From assembly GCF_001577835.2 (NCBI RefSeq), contig NC_029525.1, positions 18,102,731-18,166,730 on the forward strand: a stretch of DNA of 64,000 nt, given 5' to 3'. Shown here piece after piece: positions 13,085 through 27,089 of this stretch (positions are counted from its first letter, which is position 1; each line of letters starts with the position of its first letter). The notes under the pieces were generated by a model that had not been told where the DNA came from, made no database searches, and saw only the letters and a program-made list of their open reading frames with translations. The DNA is from Coturnix japonica (Eukaryota; Chordata; Aves; Galliformes; Phasianidae). Both the position numbers and the translations under genes were made by a program.

Positions 13085-15890
13085 GGGGCACAGGGGCACG
13101 GCCGGAGCCACGGAGAGGTATTTGCAATTTCCTTCCCATCCCAGGGGATTTTCTCTCCCCTCTCTGGAGCGGTGAGGGAGAATGGTCGCTTTCCCTTCTC
13201 CCCCCCAGAGCCGCTTTAATAACAGAGGTATGCGTGGAAGGAGGTTGGTAAGCACACATAAATCAGCCTTTTGGGTGGGGGCAGCGGTGCAGCCGGAGCC
13301 CTCTCAGACCCTGAGTCCGCAGCAGCTTCCCATCCCCAGAGCTGGGGGTCGAGTTCTGCCCCTGCTTTTGGGGCATCAGCCCCACATCGCTGTTGTGAAT
13401 GAGCCGCTTCTGCAGAGTCTCATTTTGGGAGAGCGCCTTGTTTACTCTGAACCGAATGTTCACATCCCTGGGAGCTACTCAACGAAATAATCACCAAAAC
13501 CAACACGGGGCCCGGGCTGCTGCTCCCTTTGTCCGTGCCCACTGGGCGCACACACACAGCCCGGCTCCTGCGGCGCTGTCTGAGCCGCGCTGCGTTCCCA
13601 CCGCCCGCTGGAGCGCGGGGACGTGGGGAGGTTCGTCAGTGCCTGGTGCCAGCAGCATCGCTGTGGGGAAGGCTCCGTGCCGTGACAGCCCCGTTTGTCG
13701 GTATCGCAGAGGTTGCCCTCAGAGGGAGGCTGAGCAGAGGTCACCGCAGTGGTAGGTGCTCACAGACTCCAGCGCATGGATGGCTTTTGTTGCTCTGGTT
13801 TAACCTGGCCCAGACTCAGCAGTCCCCACCCCCGTTCTCCACCAAACCAACTGTGTGCTGAGCTCCTTGGGCCTGCCATGAGCCACAGTCCTCCCATGAC
13901 GACAGGCAGGACATGAGCACCACAGGAGCACACAGCAGCCAGAACTGCTGGGTGCACAGCCCAGGTGTCCCCCTGCATCCCCAGTGCCACAGCAGTGCAG
14001 CATGACGCAGCCTCGTTGCATTGCAGGGAAACAGCTGCCTGCTTTCCCTCCGTCCTCACAGATGTTCCAGACGGGGCAGTTTGTGTGGGCCAAGCATGGC
14101 ACAGGGACGGCAGCACCAGCCACGGTCCCTGGGGCTCCCCCAGCACCGCACCCTGACAGCCCCGCAGCAGCTCCGCTGCGTGGAACATTCCTGACCCAGA
14201 CTCAAAATGCAGAGGGAGGTTATAAAGCCGTGCAGGCTCCTGAGTCAGCAGGATGTGCTGTGCTTACTGAGCCGGGCAATGGACACTGGCAGCCCGGGGC
14301 AAAACTGCAGATGGAACAGGGCTTAACGCAGCACTGGGTGCTCAGCAGATGGCATTCCTGGGAGGGAGCTGGGGAAGGACGGAGTGCGCTGTGGCACAGC
14401 ATGGAACTGTGTGGCGTGGCACGATGTGTCATGGCATGGCACAGCGTGGCACAATGTGGGACAGCACAGCAGGAATGGCTGCCTTTGCTGCCATCCTGCA
14501 AAGTGCAGAGAATGGGAAGCCATGAGATGCAGCACTGACTGCCTCAGGGCTGGTGCAGCTTGTCAGGGCTGGTACCTGACCTGCCAGCCAGGTGGGAGTG
14601 AGCCTGGGTGAAGACACAGGGAGGAAAGACACGGCTGACCCAAGTGTGCTGTGCTGGACGTGCACAGGGCTGCTGGCAGCTGTGCTGCAGGAGCTCATCA
14701 GAGCCCAGCTCAGTCTGCTCCAGCAGAGGAACTAGGCAAAAGCTGTGAACCTTGGAGGCTGTTTGCACCTGAAGTGCCATCCCCTGCTCCAGCAGCATGA
14801 GCAGAGGCCTTGGTACTTCATGCTGATGGGGAGAAGTGCTTGATAGCACATGCACACCCAGCACTGCTAACCAAGCGCCCTACCCCTCCCCCGGGACAAA
14901 ACTGGAGATGACAGCAGAACCACGTCTGAGCACACAGCTCTGCACCCTGCAGGGTAGAGGCTGTTCCTGAAGTGCTGGGTCCTTGAGCAGAGAGCACCAC
15001 TCTGGAACTGACCCCTGGAGCCCTGAGAAGCTGCTGGGGTTCACCTGGCCTCTGTGAGAGGGCCTCCAGATTCATCCAAGCAACCCCTCGATGGGCACAT
15101 GCAGGATATCTCCTCTCTAATTCCTGTGCACATCGGTCTGACAGCACGGCACCAAGCCAGCACACGCCTGGGCTGCAGAGGGGGGACCACATTCCTCAGC
15201 TCCAGGCTCTGCTCAGCAGGGGTACACGGGGTGCTCGGGGCTGCCTGATGCCCCCCTCCAGTGCTCAGCCCAGTGGGCACTGGGGTCTGCTTGCACTCTG
15301 GGGTTTCCTGGGTGCACTGGCAGCTTGAGCTGCTCCCTGTGGGCAGTTGGCACAGGGACATGGGGCAGAAGGGGGCTGCCACAGGGTCTGACCTCACAGA
15401 GCAGGACTCAGTGCAGACAGGAGCAATGGCACAAAGGAAGGAGATCCCCCGAGGCATCGCTACGACCCCTCGCTCTTTGCAGGTGGGGACACCCCAGCCC
15501 CAGTTTGGGGCGGGCAGTTTTGGGGTGCACAGATGCAGCCGCCAGCACCTTTCTGCAGCGTCAGACGAATCCGCCCGGCTGCAGCCCCACAATTTGTACA
15601 GCCTAATCCTGTGGGCCGGGGGGGCCACGGGGCGTCCAATCCCACCCGCAGGGAGGGGACTGGAGGTTATGAAATTTGTGAATGGGGAGTGTCTGCAGCA
15701 CGGCAGAGCGGCAGCACTGCGGGGCAGCGGGAGGCTGGGACTGCCCCGACAGCATCGCCTGCTCCTCCAGCAGCATCCCCACACCAGAGCAGAGGGCCGC
15801 AGAGAGGAGCCGGTGACATCTTATTTCCTCCACCTGCTACCAGCTTCGTCTTCTTCCTCCACGCCAAAGTTGCAGGAGAAGTTGATCCTG
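13085..15890. other. No gene recognised; low-order repeats near 14.4 kb
   Basis: No exon was recognised. At about 14,390-14,470 there are irregular short repeats around TGGCACAGCGTGG and GGCATGGCAC. The stretch 13,395-13,500 is less GC-rich and might be a conserved element. Nothing else stands out. Confidence 0.5.
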
Positions 15891-15896
15891 CGGCTG

Positions 15897-15984
15897 CTCT
15901 CACCCCCTTATCACTTTTCCAGCCCAGCTTCTTCGCTCTGACTGTTGGACGGAGAACTGATAAGGGTGTGTGGGTGGTGTGAGC
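15897..15984 (+). ncRNA. MIR184: MIR184 microRNA precursor hairpin
   Basis: The 3p arm at 15,946-15,967 (TGGACGGAGAACTG followed by ATAAGGGT) is, as I remember it, identical to the deeply conserved animal miR-184. The 5p arm at 15,906-15,928 (CCTTATCACTTTTCCAG onward) matches the known opposite arm, and the two pair across a loop at about 15,929-15,945. The stem continues outward, with CTCAC at its base pairing with GTGAG. In mammals miR-184 is expressed mainly in lens, cornea and neural tissue, and a seed mutation causes human eye disease. In human the gene lies at 15q25.1 close to ANKRD34C and TMED3. Here it lies 9.6 kb upstream of the ANKRD34C start, so synteny supports the call. Confidence 0.97.
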
Positions 15985-16194
15985 ACCTGGACGCGCAGTG
16001 CTCTGCAGAGGTTGGCTGCACACAGGACCAGCAGCGCAGCCCACTCTGCAGCTGGAGATGTTGGGTTTCACAGAACGCGGCGGGTCACAACGCTCCGAGC
16101 TTTTCCTCTTTCTGCTTCTATAACAGGTGGCCTGCAGGTGAACATGGGGGAGGACTGGGGAATCTGCTGAATGACTGCTCATGAGAAGAAGCAG

Positions 16195-16400
16195 GCAGTG
16201 CTGACTGAGCAGCTTGCAGTTCGCTTGTGCTTTGGTGAAGTTCACTTGCTGTTGAGGCTCTTTGGGACTTTGATTAAAAAGCAATTACAAAAGTAAGAGT
16301 TGCATAAGTGCAGAATGCCTCTGTTTTCTTTGCGCTTGACATTGTTTGCATTAAAAGTAATTTATTTCGACTGTTCCCATGATTTTAAAGGTGAGTGGTG
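16195..16400. promoter_or_regulatory. AT-rich candidate non-coding element downstream of MIR184
   Basis: About 200 bp of unique, AT-rich sequence (GATTAAAAAGCAATTAC, TTGCATTAAAAGTAATTTA) begins some 210 bp after the hairpin. It has no open frame and no repeat. It may belong to the primary transcript or be an enhancer. This is inference from composition. Confidence 0.35.
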
Positions 16401-16409
16401 GCAGCGCGG

Positions 16410-17990
16410 CTCTGGCTGCAGCTGATGAAAGAAATGCTGGTAACAGAAAGGCAAATATCATCGTGAGTCATGAGGACAAAACCAGCTGGTTAGGAAGGCA
16501 AAGCAGAAGCATTAGGTAACCAGGGCTGCTTGCTTAATGCCTGCAGCCACGCTAGGCTGGCTGGAGAAAGGAGCAGGCTGTGGGACACCAGCTGGGGGCA
16601 TTCAGCCCTCCCTGAGGCCAGAGGGGCTCCAGCACCATGCAGACCTCCTACAGGGCAGGGTCATGCTAGTGTGCTGCACTGGGTGCCGCAGCTCCTTCCC
16701 AGCACCCGGGGCTGGAGCCCATTCCTGCCTGCAGCCAGGGGCACCGCAGCCTGGTTCTGTGCCACCAGCCTCACATCAGATGGGACCAGAACGCTCAGCC
16801 ACTCATCTCACACCCTGCTGCTCTGAGCCACCAGAGATCCTGCTGCACATCTCCAGCCTCCTCTACCTTCCTGGAGCCATTTCCCACTGCTCTCATCCCT
16901 TAGCCCTCTGTAACCGTCCAAGCACTTTGCACCAAGGTTCACTGGGGACAGATGAGGTTCCAGAAAGGACCAGCCCCAGCACATGGCTGGCATCCATCAG
17001 CAGAGGGAGAGCAGGGCTCCCAGCAGGTGGGTGAGCGCTTCTGCTTAAGGGTGCAGGGTGTGCACACCAGAAACTCGCCTGCTCCGTGCCCATCAGGCTG
17101 CCAACAGGTTGGTGGAGTGCATTTGAACTTCACTCATCACAAAGCATGATTAGCTGTGAAAAGGGGGCTTAGCAGGCTGGAAAACTACTGAGGCAGCTGA
17201 ATTCCCCACACAGCCTTGATGCCAGCTGAGCCAGGGGGAGAAGCAATGGGGCAAAGCCACAGCGGGGAGAGCACCACGCAGCCCCTGCCCTCCCCAAGCA
17301 CGTAGCCCTTATATTAAATCCATAAATAGGAAATTCCACTTCTTCAGAAAAAAAACCAGAATCCGGATATTTCATAAGTGTCCCAGGGGACATGAAAGCC
17401 GAATCAGGAAATTTCACTCAGCAGAGATATTAAAAGTCCTGCAGCCCTTCAGACAGCTGCAGAATCGCAGCTGCAGCCATGTGCCCGGTGCTGGGGCTGG
17501 TTGGGGGGCACACACCACACTTGGGGCATGCACCATTCTGCACCACACTCTGTCCCACTGGCTCTTCTGCAGTCAGCCAGGGAGAAGGGAGCAGAACTAC
17601 TGTGAGCCTGAGCTACTGCAACATGGGGGTGAGCAGAGGTGAAGTCAGGCATCAGCAGTGCCCCTCCTGCAGAAGGTGCTGCCTGCCCAAACAGAGCCGT
17701 GCCCACAGCCATGCACCACCCCAGCCTCAGGGCACCCAGCACCGAGCAGACAAAAGCACCCTCCCTTGCACAGCTGGAGCACAGCCAGCAATGGAAGCAC
17801 ACAGATGACCTCGTCTTCCTCCCCTGCTTACACATCAGAAGCTTTCAGAACAAAATCAGCCTGCATAATTTGCTTTCTCGCCAGAGAGGCGTTGCAGCGT
17901 TTTCCCAGCACTGCGCAGAGGGAGGAGGGATGGATAACAACACTCGTCCCCTGCACAGCAGCCATGGGAACAGCTCTGAGCACAGGTAAA
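16410..17990. other. No gene recognised
   Basis: No exon was recognised. A stretch at 17,305-17,435 is AT-rich and contains two similar short blocks (AATCCGGATATTTCAT and AATCAGGAAATTTCAC, about 42 bp apart), perhaps an old local duplication. Confidence 0.5.
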
Positions 17991-17999
17991 GGGCTGAGC

Positions 18000-18190
18000 T
18001 GCTGGCAAAGCGCTCTGCAGAGAACCTGGGTGTGCCAGTGGCCAACAGGCAGACTAGTGGGTTACCCTGGTGGCCAAGAAGGCCAATGGGACCCTGCAGT
18101 GCATTTCACAGCGCATGGCCAGGAGCGCAGGGGAGTGCTCCTCTGTTCTGCCCTGGGGAGGGCACAACCCTAACCTGGGGATCCCCAGAT
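18000..18190 (+). mobile_element. CR1 LINE fragment
   Basis: The block around GGTGGCCAAGAAGGCCAATG (18,070-18,089), followed by a CCCTGCAGTGCATT-like stretch and GCATGGCCAGGAG, matches the well-known segment near the 3' end of chicken repeat 1 (CR1), in the reverse-transcriptase to C-terminal part of its open frame. The upstream words (AACCTGGGTGTGCCAGTGG) fit less well. The copy is short, 5'-truncated and diverged, lacks the 3' terminal repeats, and is not capable of moving. Confidence 0.8.
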
Positions 18191-18234
18191 CCAGGTGGAC
18201 AGGAAGCACTCCCACAGCCCAGCAGACCCTGTGC

Positions 18235-18300
18235 CATACCCCGTGCACTGTGTGCCATGCCATGCTATGCCATGCTATTCCGTGCCATGCCAGCTTCCTC
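18235..18300. repeat. Low-order repeat of TGCCATGC/ATGCTATG words
   Basis: Irregular short repeats (GCCATGCCATGCTATGCCAT and similar) over about 60 bp. This is a small simple-sequence region with no gene. Confidence 0.7.
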
Positions 18301-18309
18301 CAGCAGCAG

Positions 18310-19355
18310 AGCCGCCCCCGCTGCACCGCTCAGAAGTAATTGTAGGTTATTACTGCACCGCTGTTGTTAAATACAGATCAATTCTCTTCCGACAAGCATG
18401 CTGTGTAATACAAACTCCAATCATCTTCCTCCTCCACCTCACACCTCTGCTCACCCGGAGCCGTGCGGTGGCACAGCCGCATAGAGGGCGCAGCATGGCA
18501 GGGATGCAGAGCCGACACCCCACAGCATCAGCTCGGGGCTGATCTTCAGTAAGTCGGCAAGTGACAAGGTAAGGATCTCACAGGACGCATTTCCAGTGCA
18601 AGGCTCATCCTGTAGGTTTTAACACGACCGTTCCTGCTGCCCCGCCTCAGTTAAGCGCACAATTGCTGTGCTGATGCATTCCTGCAGAGCTCCTGCTGCT
18701 CTCCAGCTGACGGTCTCCCCGCACAACCCGGTGCTGGCACATTGCTGCAGGGCTGCCCCAGTGCAACTGCTCATCTTCAGCTGCTGCACAGCAGTGACCC
18801 CGATGTTTGGTGACAAACGCCGCAGTAATGCCTTCATTTGCATGATTTTAAGACAAAAAACAAACAAACACCAAAAACAGCAGTTGAAAATGAGCTGTAT
18901 TTAATCTCTGTGGCTCCACCCCAGCCCAGCAGCACACAACCCAATGGAACACACAGCGATGGCGCGGAGCAGGAGGGGAGCACAGGCCCAGCAGAAGTGC
19001 CTGAGATGGGAAAGGGACGGAGGAGCCAGGCTGAGGGATGAGCTCACCTTCTGTGCTCTAAGGTTGACCACAGCAACACAGGGCAGTGCAGGCAGCGGGC
19101 AGACACACAGCACTGTGTGTGGGGTGGGGATGCCTCGTGTTCCGGGGGGGGCTGCACCAGGGACAATCCATGCAATGTGACTGAGCCATGCTGCTGTGCA
19201 CTGCCACCCATCGGCCCCCCGCGTGCAGCACGTCCCCCATCCGCAGGGATGCTGGAGCTCTGCTCGTGTTACTGCACACACCGTTACCCCGCAGGATCCA
19301 CACGGTTGGAAGTGAGGCACCATCCGGAAAGAGCTGCCATGACTTCTCAGCAGAG
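18310..19355. other. No gene recognised
   Basis: No exon was recognised. A poly-A-like stretch at 18,850-18,890 (AAAAAACAAACAAACACC) is AC/AA-rich simple sequence. Confidence 0.5.
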
Positions 19356-19359
19356 CTCG

Positions 19360-19490
19360 GGAGAAAAGGAACTTCTAAAATTAAACCGGCAAAAGGAGAG
19401 AAGGGAATATTTTTGCATTGATTTTGTTCCCATGAATATTTATACAACTTTGTTTAATAACACTAAATTAAAGAGGAAAAAAAAGAATTG
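19360..19490. promoter_or_regulatory. AT-rich candidate non-coding element
   Basis: Unique AT-rich sequence (GAATATTTATACAAC, TTTAATAACACTAAATTAAAG) in a GC-rich area with no coding potential. It could be an enhancer or part of a non-coding transcript. This is inference only. Confidence 0.3.
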
Positions 19491-22400
19491 GAGTTCTGGG
19501 TGGGAACAGCCGCCTGTCTCTCCTTCTGCCACTGCAAAGCAAACAGGAGCAAAAGCTGCAGCAGCAGCCACTGATTGTGCACAGCCTGCAGGGAGCAGGA
19601 AGGACACAGGGCTGGGAAGCACCCAGTGAAGGCTGCAGGAGGTGGTGCTGCTCTGGCAGCACACAGGCTGTGCTGGGCAGGGTGACACATGGTGTGACTC
19701 CTCGTGGCACAGCTCCGGGGTGGGCACTGCTCTGTGCCCCCAGCCCTGTGGCCAAGCAGTGCAATGTTCAGTCCAGACATTTGTCTGCTCTGATGTTAAT
19801 CAGCAAATAACTGCCATAAACAGAGCTGCCCTTCAGCTCCTCCTACACCTCCTGTTAAATGCCAGAGGTAATGGGCTCAGGTGCTGTGCAGTGCTGCTCA
19901 GCCCATTCCCATCACACCAGCCTTGCCACGTCCATGCACAGCATGATGGGGACTGGGGGATGTGGGGCTCATCTGGGTGCCTGGATCACAGCATTTCCCT
20001 CGCAGAAGCAGCCCCACACTCAGAGAAACCAGGCAGCACATGGGGCTGAGCACACCCTCATCCTGCAGCAGTGCCTGCCCTCCCTCCCTGGGCCCAAGGT
20101 TTTCCAGCCTGACACAACTGCACTTCCACACCTTAAGCCAAAGAGCCTCCACGGTTCCTCTAGGGCACAGCAGAGAGAAAAAAAATGTGGAGGTGCAAGA
20201 ATTCATAGAGAATAGAGCAAAAAGGGATGAGAGTGCAAGGAGACAAATGTTGTCAAGGCAACCACCAACTGCAGGAGTGACAGAGATGGGGAAAGAGATG
20301 GGAAGGAGAGAGAAATGAGTGCACTGCAGCTCGTGCCATTTCCACCTCTGTGTGCCCAGAGGAGCTGGGTAAGGGACAGCAGCACCAGCCCAACTCCAGG
20401 GGAGCACAGGGCTCCAGCACACAGCTCCATCCAGACCTGGCACTCAGCATCCCCACGCACTGAGGGGCAGAGGCTGAGGTTCCGGGTACAACACAGCAAT
20501 GGGGAGAGCCAGACACCAGCATAAATTGTGATGAATGTCAAGCAGTGATTAGAGATGAGCAGCATCACTGCACGGTGACACACTGAAGTGGCATTTCTGT
20601 TTCCAGGCCTCAGCACAACTTATCAGAGTCAAAGCTGCATGAATGCACAAAGCTTTTGGGTCAGCAACGGAGCATGACCCGGATTGTACCCACCCCCAAA
20701 CGTTGCTCAAACCTTCCTCAGCTCTAATGAGTGCATTACAAAGGCACTCAGTCAGCAGAAATCGAGGGCCTCGGGTGGGCGGCAGGAGCTCCAGAGCCCA
20801 GCTAATGCTGGGAGAGCCCCCAGCCCCTGTGAGCTGCACAGAACCACCCGCAGCACAGCAGCTGCACTCCATGGGTGAGCCCCCACCCTGCAAAGCAGCA
20901 CACTGGAGGAGCCCTTCCTCCAGGCCCTGACAGCTCCTAAATGCTCCTACACTATTTTTACCCCGGGGTTGCTATAGAAACATCAGACCCACTTGCAATG
21001 ATGCAGCCTCTTTCGGAAGCACTGCATCACCACCTGCCTCCTGCCTGCCAGCGCTCACAGGGCGGGGGGCCGCTATTTTGGGAGCCCCACACTCAGCACA
21101 GCCCCCCCGGCTGGAAGCAGGATGGAGAGCAGGCATGGGGAGATGGAGGGAGGGGGCATCTCAGGGCCCCAGCAGCCAATCCCCAGCCATCCCTACTGCC
21201 CCCCATCCCATCCCCATAGACAAGGAGGCTCCTGCAGCAGCACTTAAGCTGCAGCTGGTTGGGGTTTTCCCTTCCCATAGAGGCTCAGACCTGGGTCCTG
21301 CTAAAGCCAAGCAGGGAACAGCACCAGCAGCCCAACAGTTGGGGCTGTGACCATGCGATGTCCCTGCAGCACAGCTGTGCCCAGCAGAGCCCCCAGCCCT
21401 GCTGCAGCCAGGGCAGGGACAGCACAGCAGACACAGTGCTGGATGGCCATGCCAGATGGTCGCAGCAGGGCCTCTGCCACTGACAGCCATCAGGGATGTC
21501 AGCTAATTCCTTACACCACAGGAAGCTGATACTTCCTTAATGTTTCCAGCAGAAGTCAAGGTAAAAATTAATGTGGATGCAAACACACAGCATGTTCCTG
21601 CTCAGGTCTGAGGGGGAGCAGCTTTATGCAGTGAGTACCCAGTCCTCCTCACCCAAAGCACCTCCACATTCAGCACAGCTGGCACCGAACATGGGGACAC
21701 TGCAGGCACCCTCAGCAGCCCCGACACACAGTGAAGGCTTCACAGCCGCATCACCTGCCCCAAACAGAACAGGCTCTCAAGGAGCTCAGGAGTCTGGGAC
21801 AAGCCCAGCACAAGGCCACAGCGCATGTGCACACTGAGGAGTTGGTACCCACAGCCACCCATGCCACATAGGCACAGGGCTGCCCAAGGCTCTGTGCCCC
21901 ACTGACCCCTATGGGGCAGAGAGGTGCCCTATCCAGTGCAGGAGCAGCCCTTGGGGCAGAGCTGACAGTCTCCAAAACATCAGCACCAAACCTCCCCAGG
22001 ACCTGCGTCCATCCCTCCGGGTGGGTGTGTTTATAAAAAGCTGCTGTGTGGGGATGAGCTGGCAGAAATAGCTGCACAGCCGCCGCTGTGTAAGAGATGA
22101 TCACCAGCTGTTCTGCTGAGTGCCCAAAATAGTGCCAGCCGAGCACAGCTCCTGGGGAGATGGCGCACATTCAGCTGAGCCCAGCAGCAAAGCTGCCCAG
22201 CTCCCCCACACACCCTGAGCAGCCCCTGCCCCAGCTGGAGCCGGGTCCCAACAAGACACCAGCTGCACTTGCTGCTGCTCCCAAAATATCTGGGGATGGG
22301 GTGACAACGGGGAACCACAGCCCCAAGTCCTGTGCTCACAGCCTCAGCCACCATAGCCCCTGCACCACCCCCCATGGTGCACAGGCACACATTGGACACC

Positions 22401-23480
22401 CCAGTGTGGCTCCAGCTGCCCTCTCTTCCTCCAGGCCAGGCTCCAATTTTAACCAGAAAGCTGAAACGGGCAAACCAGAGCTGCCTGCAAGGTTGCTGAT
22501 GTGGCCCAAGCAGCACCCAACGTCTCTGCTGTCCTCTGAAACATCACATACTCCCCATATCCAAGATACCCCACAGGAGGAGCAGGAGAGCTCAGCTGAA
22601 GCCTCCCATATCACACAGACCACAGGCTCACTGCCCTCCTGCTGAATGGCACTGGGTTCACCACACTGTGCCCCCCAAGCAGCTCCACAGCCCGGGAGCT
22701 GTGCAACCATCACTCAGCAAACCACAATGAATAACAAACAGCACTGTTAAAAATGCAACCTGTGATGATGTGCAAGTAGGAAAGGGGTGGCACATCTCCA
22801 TTAATCACTTGTTATGGATTATTCAACTAAACAGGAAGCAGAAGGCAAACTCAGAAATGCTTTACATGGAAATGGAGTGAGCTCTGAAGAGCACCCTGAC
22901 CCCAGTCATGGGACTGCCCCTGCTGTAAGTCATGGTAGGCACCATGGGCAGCCACAGCCCAGCACACTGGTGGCCACCCAGCATGGAATGCCTGCTCTGG
23001 GCCACCAGCACACGGCCCTGCCTTCACACATCCCAGAGCCTCGCCTTCCCCACTGCCCTCTCCCCCTGTGGCCGTACCCCCACCCAGCACCAGGTGCCCA
23101 CCTGGTCAGCTTTCCCCTAACATCAACCCAGACACAGAACACTGTGACAACCACAGCTCAGGCAGCAGCATTCTCCCACATGGCAGAGCCGAACACAGTT
23201 GCCGTGCATCTACGGCCACTTCCCACCCTCTGGCTGATTATCTGCCCCCAGTGGTACCACAGCTTGCCAGCAGCCTCAGGTTAAGGAAGGCTTGATCCCT
23301 GTGATCACACTGCTGGTGTGTGGCTTCTGCCCCAGTGACAGTAGGATGCCCATGATCACTGTGCTGCTCTGCATGCACTGAGGGGAGATCTCTGCCCTAG
23401 AAAGCAGAGCGCAGCCTCTGGCTCCCTTGTACAGCAGAACACTTTGACATCTCCACTGATGCACTCAGGCCACAGGAGCA
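19490..23480. other. No gene recognised
   Basis: Open frames on both strands were inspected and none resembles a known protein. A purine-rich stretch lies at about 20,165-20,320, and a short AT-rich stretch at 22,725-22,880. No RNA gene was seen. Confidence 0.5.
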
Positions 23481-23487
23481 CAGTGTC

Positions 23488-23590
23488 ACTATTGGGAGAC
23501 AGACCTCAGGGGGTCTCCAGTCCAACCCCAGCTGTGGGCTCAGCCCAATTTGCTCAGCCTTGACAGCCTCCAATGAAGGAGGGGCCCCAG
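23488..23590 (-). mobile_element. CR1 LINE 3'-end fragment
   Basis: The plus strand reads GGGTCTCCAGTCCAACCCC, then words close to TTGCTCAGCCTTGACAGCC and CCTCCAATGAAGGAGG. This is the usual reverse-complement appearance of the CR1 3' untranslated end in birds, so the element points to the minus strand. It is an old, diverged fragment of about 100 bp. Confidence 0.8.
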
Positions 23591-23829
23591 CTCAGTGGGG
23601 GTGTACTGCAGTGCCAGGCCGCCCCCAGCAACACCTGGGCTCCATAATGGGCACTGATGGCACACACGGCCACACGTGTGGGCACAGATGGGCAGCGACA
23701 CAGACAGCCCCTGCATGCAGACACAGCACTGCGCAGCGCCTGGGCACTCACAGGTTCTCACACGGGACTGTGCTCGCACTCAGCCACCCGGCACACACTC
23801 ACACCCACGCAGACACAGCCCTGCGTGCA

Positions 23830-24560
23830 TCACCGCACAGACACGCGGAGCGCTCCGGACGTGCGCACACACACACGCTCATCCCTGGGCAGACACGGGC
23901 CGCGGCCCCGCCCCGCACACGCGGATCCAGACGTTCACCGTCCCGCCCCCGCGCGGACCCGGCTGTGCTGGACGCAGCCCCGCACCCGGCCGCCCCCTCC
24001 CCCGCCGCTCCCCGCACCCACCGGGGGCGGACGCGCCGCCCCGCGCCCTCCTCTCCGCGCAATCCCGGTGCGCACAGCGGGGCCGGTACCGGGCACCGCA
24101 CACCGCTAACGGGCACCGGCACAGCAGGTAACAGGGGCGGACCCCGGGGAGGGACCCCCGCCCCGCTGTCGCCGCACCGAGACCGGCGCAGAGGGAAGGG
24201 ACGCGGCACCACAGCACCGGTGAGAGAAGATGGAGGTGAGGCCAACTTCGGGATCGGTCCGGGGGTGTCGGGGCGCAGCGCTGCCCGGGGGGCTGGGAGC
24301 GCTCAGAGCCTTCGGGACCCCCTGGGTGTGCAGTGTCCGGGGAGCTGACGGCGGGGCGGGGGCTGCGGGAGCGGCGCATCAATGGGCGCGGGCTGGGGGG
24401 GGGGAGACGGAGGACAGGCAGAGCATCGCGCGTGTGACGTGGGGGAGAGCGGTGAGCGCAGACTGCGGAGCGCTGCGGGTGATGGAGCGGGTGGAGATGC
24501 CCCAGGGGAGGGCTGGGTACGGCGCGAGGGGACAGCGCTGCGCGGCGCTGGGCGGCAGGG
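23830..24560 (+). promoter_or_regulatory. CpG island, likely promoter and non-coding first exon of ANKRD34C
   Basis: Dense CpG from about 23,850 to 24,560. Two good splice donors read on the plus strand: CAG|GTAACA at 24,125-24,130 and GAG|GTGAGG near 24,232-24,240. The next clear acceptor is just before the ANKRD34C start codon at 25,582. A short untranslated first exon here fits the family, in which the coding sequence is a single exon. Which donor is used cannot be told. Confidence 0.6.
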
Positions 24561-24564
24561 AGCG

Positions 24565-25580
24565 ATGATGGGAGTGAGGAGCGAGCGGGTGCCTGGGATC
24601 CCGGGACATCGCACCGCTGACATCCCCGCGGTGCTGGGCCCCGTGAGCTTCCGCCTGTGCCCCGCTCATGGCTCTCAGCGGATCCCAGCGCTGCAGGCGC
24701 TGCTCCTCAGGGACACACAACCACCAGGCACTTGGTTCCCGAACGGTGCCGCCGAGCAGCACGAGGGAGCCTTGCCCGGCTGCGAGTCCCGGGGTCAGCA
24801 GAGGGGCCGGCAAAGCCCCACCGGGCTGGGCCAGGAAGCGCTTTCCAGAAGGGACGGCGTCGGCTGATCCCCGGGGCCAGCCCTGATGCAGAGCGCTGCA
24901 TGAGAACGCTGCTCTGCACAGCACTCTCCTACACAAAGACTCCCAACAGCACCATGAAGCAGCACAGGGTTACACACAGCAAAGCAGCAGCTGCTAGGAT
25001 TTCCATGTACAGCAGAGAAGTGAAGACCACAGCCCCAGCAGCACAGAAGATGCTCACAGCCTCAGCTGTGCTCTGCATTACAGAGCAAGGAGCCTCTGAG
25101 GCACAGCAGAGCCGTGCCAGCAGCAGGGCTGCTTTGATGGCTCCAGCACTGAAGGAAATCAGCTGCGTCCAGGGAAATATCAGTGTGGCCATAGGAGCAG
25201 AGGAGGAGGAGAGCAAGGCAAGGTGAACTGAGGTGTATTGTCAGGGAGCAGATAGAGCAGAGATGTCCCATGCAGGGAGGCAGAGCTGAGAACAGGGGGC
25301 AAGACTCACCTGTAGGGCAGGGACAGGCTGCTGACAGCTATGGGTTGTACAAGCAGAAATCACCAAGAGAAGGGAGACCAGTAAACTCAGGCCACAAGTG
25401 AAGTCCAACAAAGGTAATCCCACAAAGCTGGGCACAGCCTCACACACACACACACACACACACACACGTCTAACCTAAATTCAACCTCTTCCAATGTGGG
25501 AAGTGCTGCAGGGCTGTCCATGTGTGGAGGGCTCAGCGGAGGCTGCTGGCAGCCTCACCTCTCCATCCCCATTCCTCCCC
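24565..25580 (+). other. Probable ANKRD34C intron 1, with a (CA)n microsatellite
   Basis: No coding exon was recognised. A (CA)13-14 run lies at about 25,440-25,467. The stretch ends with the acceptor TTCCTCCCCAG at 25,572-25,582. Confidence 0.5.
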
Positions 25581-25591
25581 AGCTGCCGTGA

Positions 25592-27088
<1,497 letters not shown>

Positions 27089-27089
27089 T

